Below, piece after piece: positions 32,607-39,872 of a DNA stretch of 47,126 nt. Within the stretch, counting starts at the first letter, position 1, and the number at the start of each line of letters is the position of its first letter. The notes under the pieces are model-generated. The model made no database searches, was not told where the DNA came from, and was given only the letters and a program-made list of their open reading frames with translations. The stretch covers positions 1-47,126 of the forward strand of contig LCPQ01000005.1 in the NCBI GenBank assembly GCA_001003705.1. The letters are read 5' to 3'. The position numbers and the translations under genes are program-made. The DNA comes from Parcubacteria group bacterium GW2011_GWA2_48_9 (GTDB lineage: Bacteria; Patescibacteriota; Patescibacteriia; UBA10025).

Positions 32607-32912
32607 CTAGTTCATGTCCCGAGGCTGTCTACGGAATCCACCACTACCACCACGAGGACGATCACCCATCGGGCGAGCCTCATTGACCACGATTGCGCGG
32701 CCTTTGAGGTCCTGTCCGTTGAGCATTTCGATCGCCTTCATGGCTTCCTCATCCGTAGCCATTTCTACGAAACCGAAACCGCGGGAGCGTCCTGTCATAC
32801 GATCCATGATGACCTGGGCAGACGTAACGTTGCCCGCCTGAAGGAAACATTCCTTCAGTTCGTCATCAGAGACATTGTAGGAAAGACTCCCTATATAGAG
32901 TTTCTTTGCCAT
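32607..32912 (-). CDS. RRM-domain RNA-binding protein
   Basis: A 101-residue single RRM protein. RNP2 is LYIGSLSYNV (5-14) and RNP1 is RGFGFVEM (about 44-51), with the aromatic residues that stack on RNA. A short Gly/Arg tail (RPRGGSGGFRRQ) follows. It matches the small cyanobacterial-type and cold-inducible bacterial RRM proteins. It is monocistronic: own promoter, ~90-nt leader with a stable hairpin, and a terminator right after it. A role in mRNA chaperoning or cold response is inferred from relatives. Confidence 0.93.
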   Translation of the reverse strand: MAKKLYIGSLSYNVSDDELKECFLQAGNVTSAQVIMDRMTGRSRGFGFVEMATDEEAMKAIEMLNGQDLKGRAIVVNEARPMGDRPRGGSGGFRRQPRDMN

Positions 32913-32968
32913 TGCTCTGTCTTAAGTTATTAATGACCTAATCTCTCGATAGGAAGACCTTTCCCTTG

Positions 32969-32984
32969 CTCATGTTTCCATGAG
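32969..32984 (-). promoter_or_regulatory. GNRA hairpin in the RRM leader
   Basis: CTCATG-GAAA-CATGAG on the minus strand, a perfect 6-bp stem with a GNRA loop, in the leader between the promoter and the RRM ATG. On the other strand the loop would be TTTC, which supports an RNA role on the minus strand. Confidence 0.5.
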
Positions 32985-33007
32985 AATATCCTACGAAGAC
33001 TGAAAAC

Positions 33008-33036
33008 AGCATACGCCATACTCGTCTTTTTGTCAA
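33008..33036 (-). promoter_or_regulatory. Promoter of the RRM gene
   Basis: TTGACA (33036-33031), 17-nt spacer, TATGCT (33013-33008). Expected start near 33001. It is divergent from the CPBP gene promoter about 30 bp away. Confidence 0.75.
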
Positions 33037-33064
33037 TGCCCGTCCCCAAACAGCGCGCAGTTTG

Positions 33065-33073
33065 TGATATGAT
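33065..33073 (+). promoter_or_regulatory. Extended -10 box of the CPBP gene, leaderless
   Basis: TGATATGAT: TG, one base, then TATGAT (33068-33073), followed by 6 nt and ATG 33080. Confidence 0.55.
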
Positions 33074-33079
33074 AGGTCC

Positions 33080-33676
33080 ATGAAACGTTTTTTTGCTATA
33101 GCTGAACTTCTGGCAGTCTATGTAACCCCCGTCGCAGTTTTTTACTTTGGGCTTCTGCCGTACGGTGCCCGCCTACTTTTTCTCGAAGTATTCGCCGCCC
33201 TGGTTATCCTTCTGACGATCACTCGCCGAATGAACCTGCGCGACATGGGGTTTCGCTGGGACACCTTCGCACCCTCAGCGAAATTACTGTTGCCGGGCAC
33301 CATTATCGCGGTTGGCGTCTTAGTGGTGAGCTTCTTACTCGGCATTGGGACGGAGTATGTATTTAAAAGTTGGTGGACGAATTCGTTTTTTCTTTATTAC
33401 CTTGCCGTGGGCGCTTTCTCGCAGGAGTTCGGATATCGGGGGTATTTACTTCAGCGACTGCGTATAGTTTCCAGCAACCCGTGGTTTCTCGTGATTGCGA
33501 ATTCGATTCTTTTTTCTCTTTTACACGCATTGCACCGTGATAACCTCGTTTTCATCGGCACGTTCATTTTCGGGCTCTATCTGACTTGGGTGTACGTGAA
33601 ACGTCCAAATATTCTTGCTTCGACACTTGCCCACGGTATTGTCGGTACTGTGGCGATTATCTTGGGATTTTTTTAA
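33080..33676 (+). CDS. CPBP-family membrane protein with altered protease motifs
   Basis: A 198-residue protein with about six membrane helices of the CPBP/Rce1 (Abi) fold. Motif 1 reads QEFGYR (115-120) where proteases have EExxxR; motif 2 is FSLLH (145-149) as expected; motif 3 is HGIVG (185-189) where HxxxN/D is usual. So the first glutamate and the last polar ligand are replaced, and proteolysis may be lost. The gene is leaderless by its -10 position. Members act in prenyl-protein processing, bacteriocin immunity or stress responses; no partner is visible here. Confidence 0.82.
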   Translation: MKRFFAIAELLAVYVTPVAVFYFGLLPYGARLLFLEVFAALVILLTITRRMNLRDMGFRWDTFAPSAKLLLPGTIIAVGVLVVSFLLGIGTEYVFKSWWTNSFFLYYLAVGAFSQEFGYRGYLLQRLRIVSSNPWFLVIANSILFSLLHALHRDNLVFIGTFIFGLYLTWVYVKRPNILASTLAHGIVGTVAIILGFF

Positions 33677-33688
33677 AGAAAAAGAAAA

Positions 33689-33716
33689 GACGGACCGCAG
33701 TGGATGCAAGTCCGTC
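33689..33716 (-). terminator. Terminator of the outer-membrane-like gene
   Basis: GACGGAC (33689-33695) pairs with GTCCGTC (33710-33716). On the minus strand it is followed by a pyrimidine run with many T (33688 downward). It also overlaps the 3' end of the convergent CPBP transcript. Confidence 0.7.
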
Positions 33717-33737
33717 GTTTGAGGTAGCAAGGTGAGG

Positions 33738-34388
33738 TCAATGCGGCTGCATTCTTCCGAAGCCGAGCCGCAGGCCAATCCTGCCTTCGCTTTCGTAGAA
33801 TGGCTCGATGAAGAAGACTAGAGCCCCGTATTGTCCAGCCGATAACTCATTCGGCACATAGAAGCAGAGGTTTCCCGACAGTCCCGCGAGGGGATTATCG
33901 CCCTCTCTCGAGCTGAAGCTCGGGCCTGCGTACCCTGCAAAGGCGGCTGACCAACTTCCCCCGATACGCTTCAAGTAAGTAACTGAAGCAACGAATGCGC
34001 CAGTGCCCTTGCCGCCATACGGAGCGACCCAGTAGAGGTCACCCCCGATTCTCCACCTGTGAAGGAGGGTGGCACCGAGACCGAATCCTGCTCCGCCTCT
34101 GGAGTAACCACTGATCGGCTGAATCCCGAAAAACCGTATGTCTGCCGTTCGGCTTTCATGACAACGGCGCACGAGGGCTGAGCCAGTGAGTTGGATGGTA
34201 TCGACGCCTGGCTTCGAGGCAACACTGTCTGCAGGGCGTGGGACACTGGTCACTGTCACAGGGGTTAGAGGTCCGAATATGGTATCGTGATGTACTGAGT
34301 CAGTAGGTACATAGTCCGTTTGCGCATCTGACATGGTAGGGATCACCATGAACAGAAATAACACCAGGCACTTCACACTTTTGAGCAT
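33738..34388 (-). CDS. Exported beta-strand-rich (outer-membrane-like) protein
   Basis: A 216-residue protein with a classical signal peptide (LVLFLFMVIPTMSDAQ, cleavage expected after the Ala at 22) and no later membrane helix. The C-terminal half alternates polar and hydrophobic residues with many Gly and aromatic residues (GGAGFGLGATLLHRW, IGGDLYWVAPYGGKG, AAFAGYAGPSF, RIGLRLGFG), the pattern of an outer-membrane beta barrel. The ATG is preceded by AAGGAGGGAG, a far stronger Shine-Dalgarno than neighbouring genes have. Both traits are out of place in a genome presumed to lack an outer membrane, so recent transfer is possible. Confidence 0.6.
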   Translation of the reverse strand: MLKSVKCLVLFLFMVIPTMSDAQTDYVPTDSVHHDTIFGPLTPVTVTSVPRPADSVASKPGVDTIQLTGSALVRRCHESRTADIRFFGIQPISGYSRGGAGFGLGATLLHRWRIGGDLYWVAPYGGKGTGAFVASVTYLKRIGGSWSAAFAGYAGPSFSSREGDNPLAGLSGNLCFYVPNELSAGQYGALVFFIEPFYESEGRIGLRLGFGRMQPH

Positions 34389-34526
34389 TGCTCCCTCCTT
34401 ACCGTGGGATGGCCTATAGTTCAGTACTACTCAGGATCAAAGGTTCTATAAAAAATGAGATCACCTCCTATGGTGGCTCGTTTTGTTAACGGGCATGTAG
34501 TGTTGGTTTGAGCTGTTTGCGCAGTC

Positions 34527-34555
34527 AGAGTAGCGGCGATCAGCTACCCTGTCAA
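34527..34555 (-). promoter_or_regulatory. Promoter of the outer-membrane-like gene
   Basis: TTGACA (34555-34550), 17-nt spacer, TACTCT (34532-34527). The -35 is perfect and the -10 weak. The leader would be ~130 nt and contains AGGAGGTGATC (34469-34459), a perfect match to the 16S anti-Shine-Dalgarno, far from the ATG. Confidence 0.5.
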
Positions 34556-34595
34556 ACCGTCATCTTGAACGATACGTGAAATTTTCAGGAACGCT

Positions 34596-34604
34596 TGGTA
34601 TACT
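34596..34604 (+). promoter_or_regulatory. Extended -10 box of the glycosyltransferase gene
   Basis: TGGTATACT (34596-34604), then 8 nt to ATG 34613, giving a leader of at most one or two bases. Confidence 0.55.
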
Positions 34605-34612
34605 AGGTTACT

Positions 34613-36424
34613 ATGCGTAGTTTCATGGCAAATGCCAGAGTCTTTTTTCAGCGCCGTTGGGTCCGCAACGGTCTCGTCGGGGTTATTTTGCTCGTTATGG
34701 GGACGCTCCAGGTCGTTACTATGGTTCAGGAAACACAGACCTTTGATGAGGGTGCCCATCTCGCCGCTGGCGTAAGCTATCTGCAGGCGAGGGATTTTCG
34801 TATGAACGAGGAACACCCGCCCTTCGTAAAAATGCTGGCGGGTATGAGCGTGCTTCTGACGAACCCGCACATGAGCTATGATACGCCGGCCTGGAGAGAC
34901 ATTAACCTATGGGAGTTTTCACAGGACTTTATGTATCGCTCTGGCAACGATGCAGACCGGATGCTTTTTTTCGCTCGGATACCTATGGTGCTCATCAGTC
35001 TCGGACTCGGACTGCTTATTTATTACGTCGGCAAACGAATCGGCGGTGAGTTTGCTGGATTCTTCGCCCTTGGTTGGTATGCGTTTGATCCGAACTTTCT
35101 CGCCCATGGACGATATGTGACTACCGATGTAGCTGCTACGCTTGGCTATCTGGCCGTCTTGGTACTACTCTTACGAGTTCTTGAGCGATGGACTCAGGGG
35201 AGGTTGGCGGCATTTGGTCTCGTGTTTGCCCTTGCACAAATGACAAAGTATTCCACCGTATTTCTTTGGGTGCTTATTGTCATTATCCCAATCACATGGA
35301 TTCTCATTCATAGTCGGGAACGTCCGCTTCTGCGTCTTGTGATGCGACGAGTCGGTGCGATTGTCGGATGGGCAGCTATAGCAACCGCCGTTGTCATGAT
35401 AATTTTTTATTTCGGCCAAGTGTCCTATGGCCGAGACGACCAGCATATTCGACGGCTTCTCGCCGAGCGCGACCGGTTGGTAGCTAGTGATACACTCAAT
35501 GACCAGATTTCCGTTTTTCAAAAGGCTGCTCGGTTGAGTGACGCCACGACACCCACGGAACGTTTCATTATGCGTATCGTTCTCGATACACCAATTCCCG
35601 CGTGGTCGTACTTTAAAGGGCTGTTTAAGGTAGTTACCCATAATGCTGCCGGGCATACATCCTACTTACTTGGCCAGTATTCGAAAACTGGCTGGTGGTG
35701 GTATTTCCCTGCAGCTCTGTTTGTTAAGACTCCTGCTGTAACCTTTGTACTCATGGTATTCGCAGCGTTTTTTTTGACAGCACGGTGGTGGAAGCAGCAT
35801 ATAAGATATTCAAACGGATGGCTGCCGATGCTTACAGTGGCTGCGGTGCTGTATTTCGCCTGGAGCATGACGAGCAACGTCAATCTCGGAGTTCGCCATA
35901 TTTTTCCAGTCTATCCAATTGCGTTTATCGCCATAGGGTATTTACTCTCCATACTTTGGCGAAACGGCTTCCGCTGGTCGAAAATTACTGTGGTTATTTG
36001 CGTTATTCTTTACTTGGTTACCAGTTTTTCGGCATTTCCTGCTTATATGGCTTATTTTTCGGAGTTTGTCGGTGGTTCGAAAAACGGCCCGCAATATCTC
36101 ACCGATTCAAGTATTGATTGGGGTCAAGATTTGAAACGGCTACAAACGTACCTTATTGACCACAATGTCTCGCATGTCTGTCTAAGCTATTTTGGGCAGG
36201 CCGATCTCACATATTACCGTGCAGAGTATCAAAATCCTCCGACGGTGAATGACCCTCATGAACCGACGGATGTGAATTGTGTGGTGGCAATGAGTGTTAC
36301 TAACTTGTTTTCCCAAGATGGTCTCTACGCATGGCTGCGTGACTACGAACCGGATGAACGTATCGGAGGATCTATCTATGTGTATGATTTTCGGGAAGGC
36401 CGAGTGCCCGCTCAGGCCCGGTAA
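34613..36424 (+). CDS. GT-C family membrane glycosyltransferase (ArnT/PMT-like)
   Basis: A 603-residue polytopic protein with about 11-12 membrane helices. The first exported loop has the acidic motif FDEGAHLAAGVSYLQ and EEHPPFVK (about 43-72), typical of lipid-phosphate-sugar-dependent transferases of the PMT/ArnT type. Later conserved-looking parts are FDPNFLAHGRYVTTDVAAT (about 156-174), NLGVRHIFPVYP and DSSIDWGQDLKRL near the C terminus. It probably moves a sugar from a polyprenyl carrier to a protein or surface glycan outside the cell. The closest neighbours give no pathway hint. Confidence 0.85.
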   Translation: MRSFMANARVFFQRRWVRNGLVGVILLVMGTLQVVTMVQETQTFDEGAHLAAGVSYLQARDFRMNEEHPPFVKMLAGMSVLLTNPHMSYDTPAWRDINLWEFSQDFMYRSGNDADRMLFFARIPMVLISLGLGLLIYYVGKRIGGEFAGFFALGWYAFDPNFLAHGRYVTTDVAATLGYLAVLVLLLRVLERWTQGRLAAFGLVFALAQMTKYSTVFLWVLIVIIPITWILIHSRERPLLRLVMRRVGAIVGWAAIATAVVMIIFYFGQVSYGRDDQHIRRLLAERDRLVASDTLNDQISVFQKAARLSDATTPTERFIMRIVLDTPIPAWSYFKGLFKVVTHNAAGHTSYLLGQYSKTGWWWYFPAALFVKTPAVTFVLMVFAAFFLTARWWKQHIRYSNGWLPMLTVAAVLYFAWSMTSNVNLGVRHIFPVYPIAFIAIGYLLSILWRNGFRWSKITVVICVILYLVTSFSAFPAYMAYFSEFVGGSKNGPQYLTDSSIDWGQDLKRLQTYLIDHNVSHVCLSYFGQADLTYYRAEYQNPPTVNDPHEPTDVNCVVAMSVTNLFSQDGLYAWLRDYEPDERIGGSIYVYDFREGRVPAQAR

Positions 36425-36452
36425 TCCATGCATGGAAGGTTCCGCCACCCGG

Positions 36453-36461
36453 TGGTATACT
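36453..36461 (+). promoter_or_regulatory. Extended -10 box before the small 36494 gene
   Basis: TGGTATACT, the same nonamer as before the glycosyltransferase gene. Expected start near 36468, giving a ~26-nt leader. A CCACCCGGTGG inverted repeat overlaps its upstream edge. Confidence 0.45.
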
Positions 36462-36493
36462 AGCATCGGAATCATCAATTATCCTCAAAAACT

Positions 36494-36721
36494 ATGAGTA
36501 CTATTGATTTCAAAGATGACATCGTCGATGAGGACGGTCTTCTCCAGTATTTCAGCTACGGCGAACGGATGGAAAAACTGTACCCGCTTATGAAGAAAGC
36601 CAAAGAAACTCATGCTTCGCAAAAAACGACGTTCACCATTCACAGCCGCACATGCGAGTTCATAGTCGATAAGGATGGAACGGCAAGTTTAAGGAAAAAG
36701 CCCGTGGCTGGGTGGTGGTAG
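36494..36721 (+). CDS. Small soluble protein, unknown
   Basis: A 75-residue hydrophilic protein without signal or membrane helix. Residues 1-45 look helical and acidic to mixed (DDIVDEDGLLQYFSYGERMEKL); a short beta segment follows (FTIHSRTCEFIVDKDGTASL) and a Trp-Trp end. No family recognised. It lies 19 bp before the thioredoxin-like gene on the same strand and may be co-transcribed with it. Confidence 0.55.
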   Translation: MSTIDFKDDIVDEDGLLQYFSYGERMEKLYPLMKKAKETHASQKTTFTIHSRTCEFIVDKDGTASLRKKPVAGWW

Positions 36722-36740
36722 GTTGGAAAAGTAAGTAGAT

Positions 36741-37331
36741 ATGACACTCACGAAATCTCCCGCTCCATCACTCGGAACTCCCGCACCAGATTTTTCTCTG
36801 CCGGCAACTGATGGGAAAACATATACATTGCGTGACTTCACTGACAAAGATGTTTTGGTTGTTTTCTTTACCTGCAACCACTGTCCATATGCACAAGCCG
36901 CAAAGCAAAAAATAGTCGATCTCTGGAAAGAGTTCACCGGTCAGTCGGTTCAGTTTGTGGCAATCAACCCCAATGATATACACCAATACCCCGAGGATGA
37001 TTTCGAACACATGAAGCGAATCGAATATGATTACCCGTTTCCCTACCTGCGCGATGAATCCCAAGAGACAGCAAAGGCCTTTGGTGCTGTCTGTACTCCA
37101 GACATCTTCGTATTTGACCAAGATCGTAACCTCGTCTATCGAGGACAGATTGATAATGACCGACCGGGGCTCGGGGCCGTTGCCGCCAAGGTGGTGCTCG
37201 GAAAAGAATTCCCAGCCCCTTCAAAGACTGCGTCCCATGATCTCGCAGACGCTATCAAAGTAGTTCTGACAAGTCAGAAACCTGATACAGACCAACAACC
37301 CTCCCTGGGCTGCTCGATTAAATGGAAATAG
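36741..37331 (+). CDS. Thioredoxin-like/AhpC-TSA family protein
   Basis: A 196-residue redoxin. It opens with the APDFSLPATDGKTYTLRDF segment of the AhpC/TSA family and has the active-site motif CNHC in FFTCNHCPYA (C45 and C48). The cis-proline region is CTPDIFVFD. The FxCNHCPY form marks a subfamily of thioredoxin-fold proteins of unknown reductant. There is no signal peptide, so it is cytoplasmic. It is one base before the BtuF-like gene, hence one operon. Confidence 0.9.
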   Translation: MTLTKSPAPSLGTPAPDFSLPATDGKTYTLRDFTDKDVLVVFFTCNHCPYAQAAKQKIVDLWKEFTGQSVQFVAINPNDIHQYPEDDFEHMKRIEYDYPFPYLRDESQETAKAFGAVCTPDIFVFDQDRNLVYRGQIDNDRPGLGAVAAKVVLGKEFPAPSKTASHDLADAIKVVLTSQKPDTDQQPSLGCSIKWK

Positions 37332-37332
37332 T

Positions 37333-38097
37333 ATGCGAATACTTTCTCTTGCTCCATCAAACACTGAAATACTCTATGCTCTCGGTCTGGGAGACCGCGT
37401 AGTTGGTGTTACGCACATGTGTGATTATCCGGATGAGGTAGACCAAAAAAAACGTGTGGGAAGCTGGACATCGACTAGCCTCAAAGATATTCGCAGCGTG
37501 AAGCCCGATGTGATTTTTACTTCCTATTATTTCCCGCCAGAACTGAAAAGCTATAACGGGCCGGGCGAAGTGGTGCATCTCGAGCCGCGCACGCTTGGTG
37601 ATATTCTGTCTTCAATCCGTACTATTGGAGCAATTTGCGGCCGGAAAGACGCAGCAGAAGAGCTCGTCGGTGCTCTTGAGCAAGAATTATTTGACTACAC
37701 GCAAACATTCTCTTTCGCAGAACGCGGCCCGGTTGTCTATGCGGAGGAATGGGGCAAACCGCCGATGGTTGCCGGCAATTGGGTACCACAAATGATCCGA
37801 CTCGCTGGCGGGCATCAGCCGTTTATTGGGCCAGGTGAAGCGAGCCGCCGCATCAACTTAAGTGAATTGCAAGAAGCCGATCCCGATCTGATCATACTTC
37901 ACTGGTGCGGCGCTGGTAGTAGGACTTCACCTGATGATGTGAAAAGCCGGCCCGGCTGGGATATACTCAGAGCGGTGCGCAGCGGCAGAGTGTACTCTAT
38001 CGATGATAGAGCGATTAACCGCCCAGGCCCAAGAATAGTTGACGGCATTCGTTCAATGCGTGACATTTTTCAGAAGGATCAGGGCTTGCATTCTTAA
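37333..38097 (+). CDS. BtuF-like (TroA-fold) cobalamin-binding family protein, no signal peptide
   Basis: A 254-residue periplasmic-binding-protein fold of the BtuF/FhuD class. Family features are RILSLAPSNTEILYALGLGDRVVGVT (about 2-27), a P-D-V-I-F segment near 58 and AEEWGKPPMVAG near 138. Unlike transport BtuF it starts straight into the domain, with no signal peptide or lipobox, and no BtuC/BtuD genes are near. It may be one of the cytoplasmic family members found beside redox genes. Ligand unknown. Confidence 0.82.
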   Translation: MRILSLAPSNTEILYALGLGDRVVGVTHMCDYPDEVDQKKRVGSWTSTSLKDIRSVKPDVIFTSYYFPPELKSYNGPGEVVHLEPRTLGDILSSIRTIGAICGRKDAAEELVGALEQELFDYTQTFSFAERGPVVYAEEWGKPPMVAGNWVPQMIRLAGGHQPFIGPGEASRRINLSELQEADPDLIILHWCGAGSRTSPDDVKSRPGWDILRAVRSGRVYSIDDRAINRPGPRIVDGIRSMRDIFQKDQGLHS

Positions 38098-38125
38098 GCA
38101 TTCTATGCTAGGGTAAGCAGTTCAT

Positions 38126-39718
38126 ATGGCCCAACTTTCACAGCCAATTCAAAGGATTCTCGAAGCGTACTTGCGAAAGCTACCGCAAGAAAACTACGGG
38201 AAAGATGAGCCTAAAATCAAGGTGCACGCGGCAATCAGCCGTTTGGCTTTTGTGTATGAAAAAATTCGCAATGCTATTGATTATCAGGACGAACATTTAT
38301 TGCGAAAGAATGCGATTGAACGGATGATCAAGCGCCGTCTGTATACCGAGGAAAAGCGGACACAACTTGGCCGACTTCTTCTTTCCGAATTGATCCGCGG
38401 AAGATATCTACAGAACAAAGCCATTCCGGAGCGGCTCATCAATGATGTTGATGGCATTATCAGCAGATACCTTGGACTTTTTGACTCAATAGCGCCAAAT
38501 CGCCTTACAAAAGAACGCAAACGGGCAAGTGATTGGCTCTTATCAGTCTTATCCACGGAGATCGAACACTTTCTTGTGCCTCCTATTCGCGAGGATGCAC
38601 TGGTGGAGGCAATGTACGGTGTTATCCGCCAAGACGTGGATTTGGCAGAAAGTATTTCTGACCCCGAAGAACGCGACTTACAAGTATATATCGCCATCCA
38701 TAGAGCGCTAATCAGATCGGACAATGCCATCATCAGGTATCATCTGGTCAACCACTACCTTCCAGGTTGGCGCCAGGGAAATCCGCGTGATGCGCAAGAA
38801 CTGCATCTCCATTTCTGGGAGTATATGGCGAATATAGAAGTGCAGATAACCCATCCGTTCGGTCATCGTCTCTTGAGGTTTATGAAGCGGTTCTCAGTAC
38901 TCTTTGTGGTTTTAAGGGATATTTTTGAAGAAAGCCATGATAAATTTCAGTCTTTAGCTGCTAACCCAGCAGTCCTTGAAGAAAAAGTCCGTGAAGCATG
39001 CGAAAAACGCTATAAGAAAGCACGAACTAAACTGCGCCGAAGCTATATACGCACCATTATCTACATCTTTATAACCAAAATGCTTCTCGCGCTGGTCATC
39101 GAGTACCCATACGACAAATACATTATTCACAGCACGCACACGCTCCCTTTATTTATCAACGTACTGATTCCTCCATTCATCATGCTGCTCATTGCCGCTT
39201 CAATCCAGTTGCCCTCAAAGAAGAATACGGAGAAAGTTGTAGAGTTAATCAAAAAAATATGCTATCAGGAACCAGAGGAAGGTTTTCTCTACAAACGCCG
39301 CAAATCTTTCAAGAGAAGCAAAGTCGCCCAGTATGTTTTCAACGCGATGTACTTCGTGGCTTTTCTCGTTACTTTTGGAGTAGTTGTCCTCGCTCTGAAT
39401 CTGCTCAAATTTAGTTTCGTGAGCGGCGCAATATTTATTTTCTTCATTTCGGTCATCAGTTTCTTCGGGGTGAAGCTTCGACGCGAAGCAAAAGAACTGG
39501 TGATTCTGGATGATCGGGATAGCTTCATGACGGTTATCTTGGACTTTTTCTCTTTGCCGGTCTTGCGGGTCGGGCAGTGGTTGTCTGAAAAAACACCTAA
39601 GATCAATTTATTCATCTTCATTCTCGACTTCATCATTGAAGCCCCGTTCAAAATTCTCATTGAAGTGTTCGAGGATTGGACGTCGTTTCAAAAAGAGAAG
39701 AAGGAGGAGATGTATTAG
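38126..39718 (+). CDS. Large helical protein with C-terminal membrane domain, unknown
   Basis: A 530-residue protein. Residues 1-300 are soluble, charged and mostly helical. The C-terminal part has two pairs of membrane helices (about 309-330 with 340-362, and 403-424 with 428-448) and a hydrophobic segment near 493-510. I recognise no family. A TATGCT box at 38104-38109 may be its -10. It ends in a GGAGGA-containing sequence that serves the next small frame, so it leads a three-gene unit with the genes at 39714 and 39869. Confidence 0.65.
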   Translation: MAQLSQPIQRILEAYLRKLPQENYGKDEPKIKVHAAISRLAFVYEKIRNAIDYQDEHLLRKNAIERMIKRRLYTEEKRTQLGRLLLSELIRGRYLQNKAIPERLINDVDGIISRYLGLFDSIAPNRLTKERKRASDWLLSVLSTEIEHFLVPPIREDALVEAMYGVIRQDVDLAESISDPEERDLQVYIAIHRALIRSDNAIIRYHLVNHYLPGWRQGNPRDAQELHLHFWEYMANIEVQITHPFGHRLLRFMKRFSVLFVVLRDIFEESHDKFQSLAANPAVLEEKVREACEKRYKKARTKLRRSYIRTIIYIFITKMLLALVIEYPYDKYIIHSTHTLPLFINVLIPPFIMLLIAASIQLPSKKNTEKVVELIKKICYQEPEEGFLYKRRKSFKRSKVAQYVFNAMYFVAFLVTFGVVVLALNLLKFSFVSGAIFIFFISVISFFGVKLRREAKELVILDDRDSFMTVILDFFSLPVLRVGQWLSEKTPKINLFIFILDFIIEAPFKILIEVFEDWTSFQKEKKEEMY

Positions 39719-39872
39719 GTACGAAGCAGAGAGCTTTGATCCAGAAGTCAGTAGATTGGTTAATCAGTTCATCCGTGGCTTGGAGTTGGATTGCAAGCCA
39801 GCGCCCTGGCAAGTCAGTTCAAAATCTCAGATTCGTACACTCGTAGAAATTATTAACTACACAAACATATGA
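39714..39872 (+). CDS. Small protein with apparent ATT start, overlapped at both ends
   Basis: A 52-residue frame (RYEAESFDPEVSRLV and on) between two unknown genes. Its stop TGA overlaps the ATG of the next gene (ATGA at 39869-39872), the usual sign of coupled translation. No ATG, GTG or TTG start fits: the only one in frame is 78 nt upstream inside the previous gene. An ATT at 39714 lies 6 nt after GGAGG (39703-39707), an ideal spacing, and overlaps the upstream stop by 5 nt. ATT starts are rare (infC is the known case). A -1 readthrough from the previous gene is the alternative. Confidence 0.45.
   Translation: MRYEAESFDPEVSRLVNQFIRGLELDCKPAPWQVSSKSQIRTLVEIINYTNI

Noticed and set aside
34414-34464. 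A 16-codon GTG leader peptide before the outer-membrane-like gene
   Set aside because: The GTG overlaps the Shine-Dalgarno-like sequence itself, so that site cannot serve it; no codon run suggests attenuation.
39636-39713. Upstream part of the small frame from ATG 39636
   Set aside because: It overlaps the end of the 530-residue gene in another frame and encodes an Arg/Lys run that looks like a shadow.
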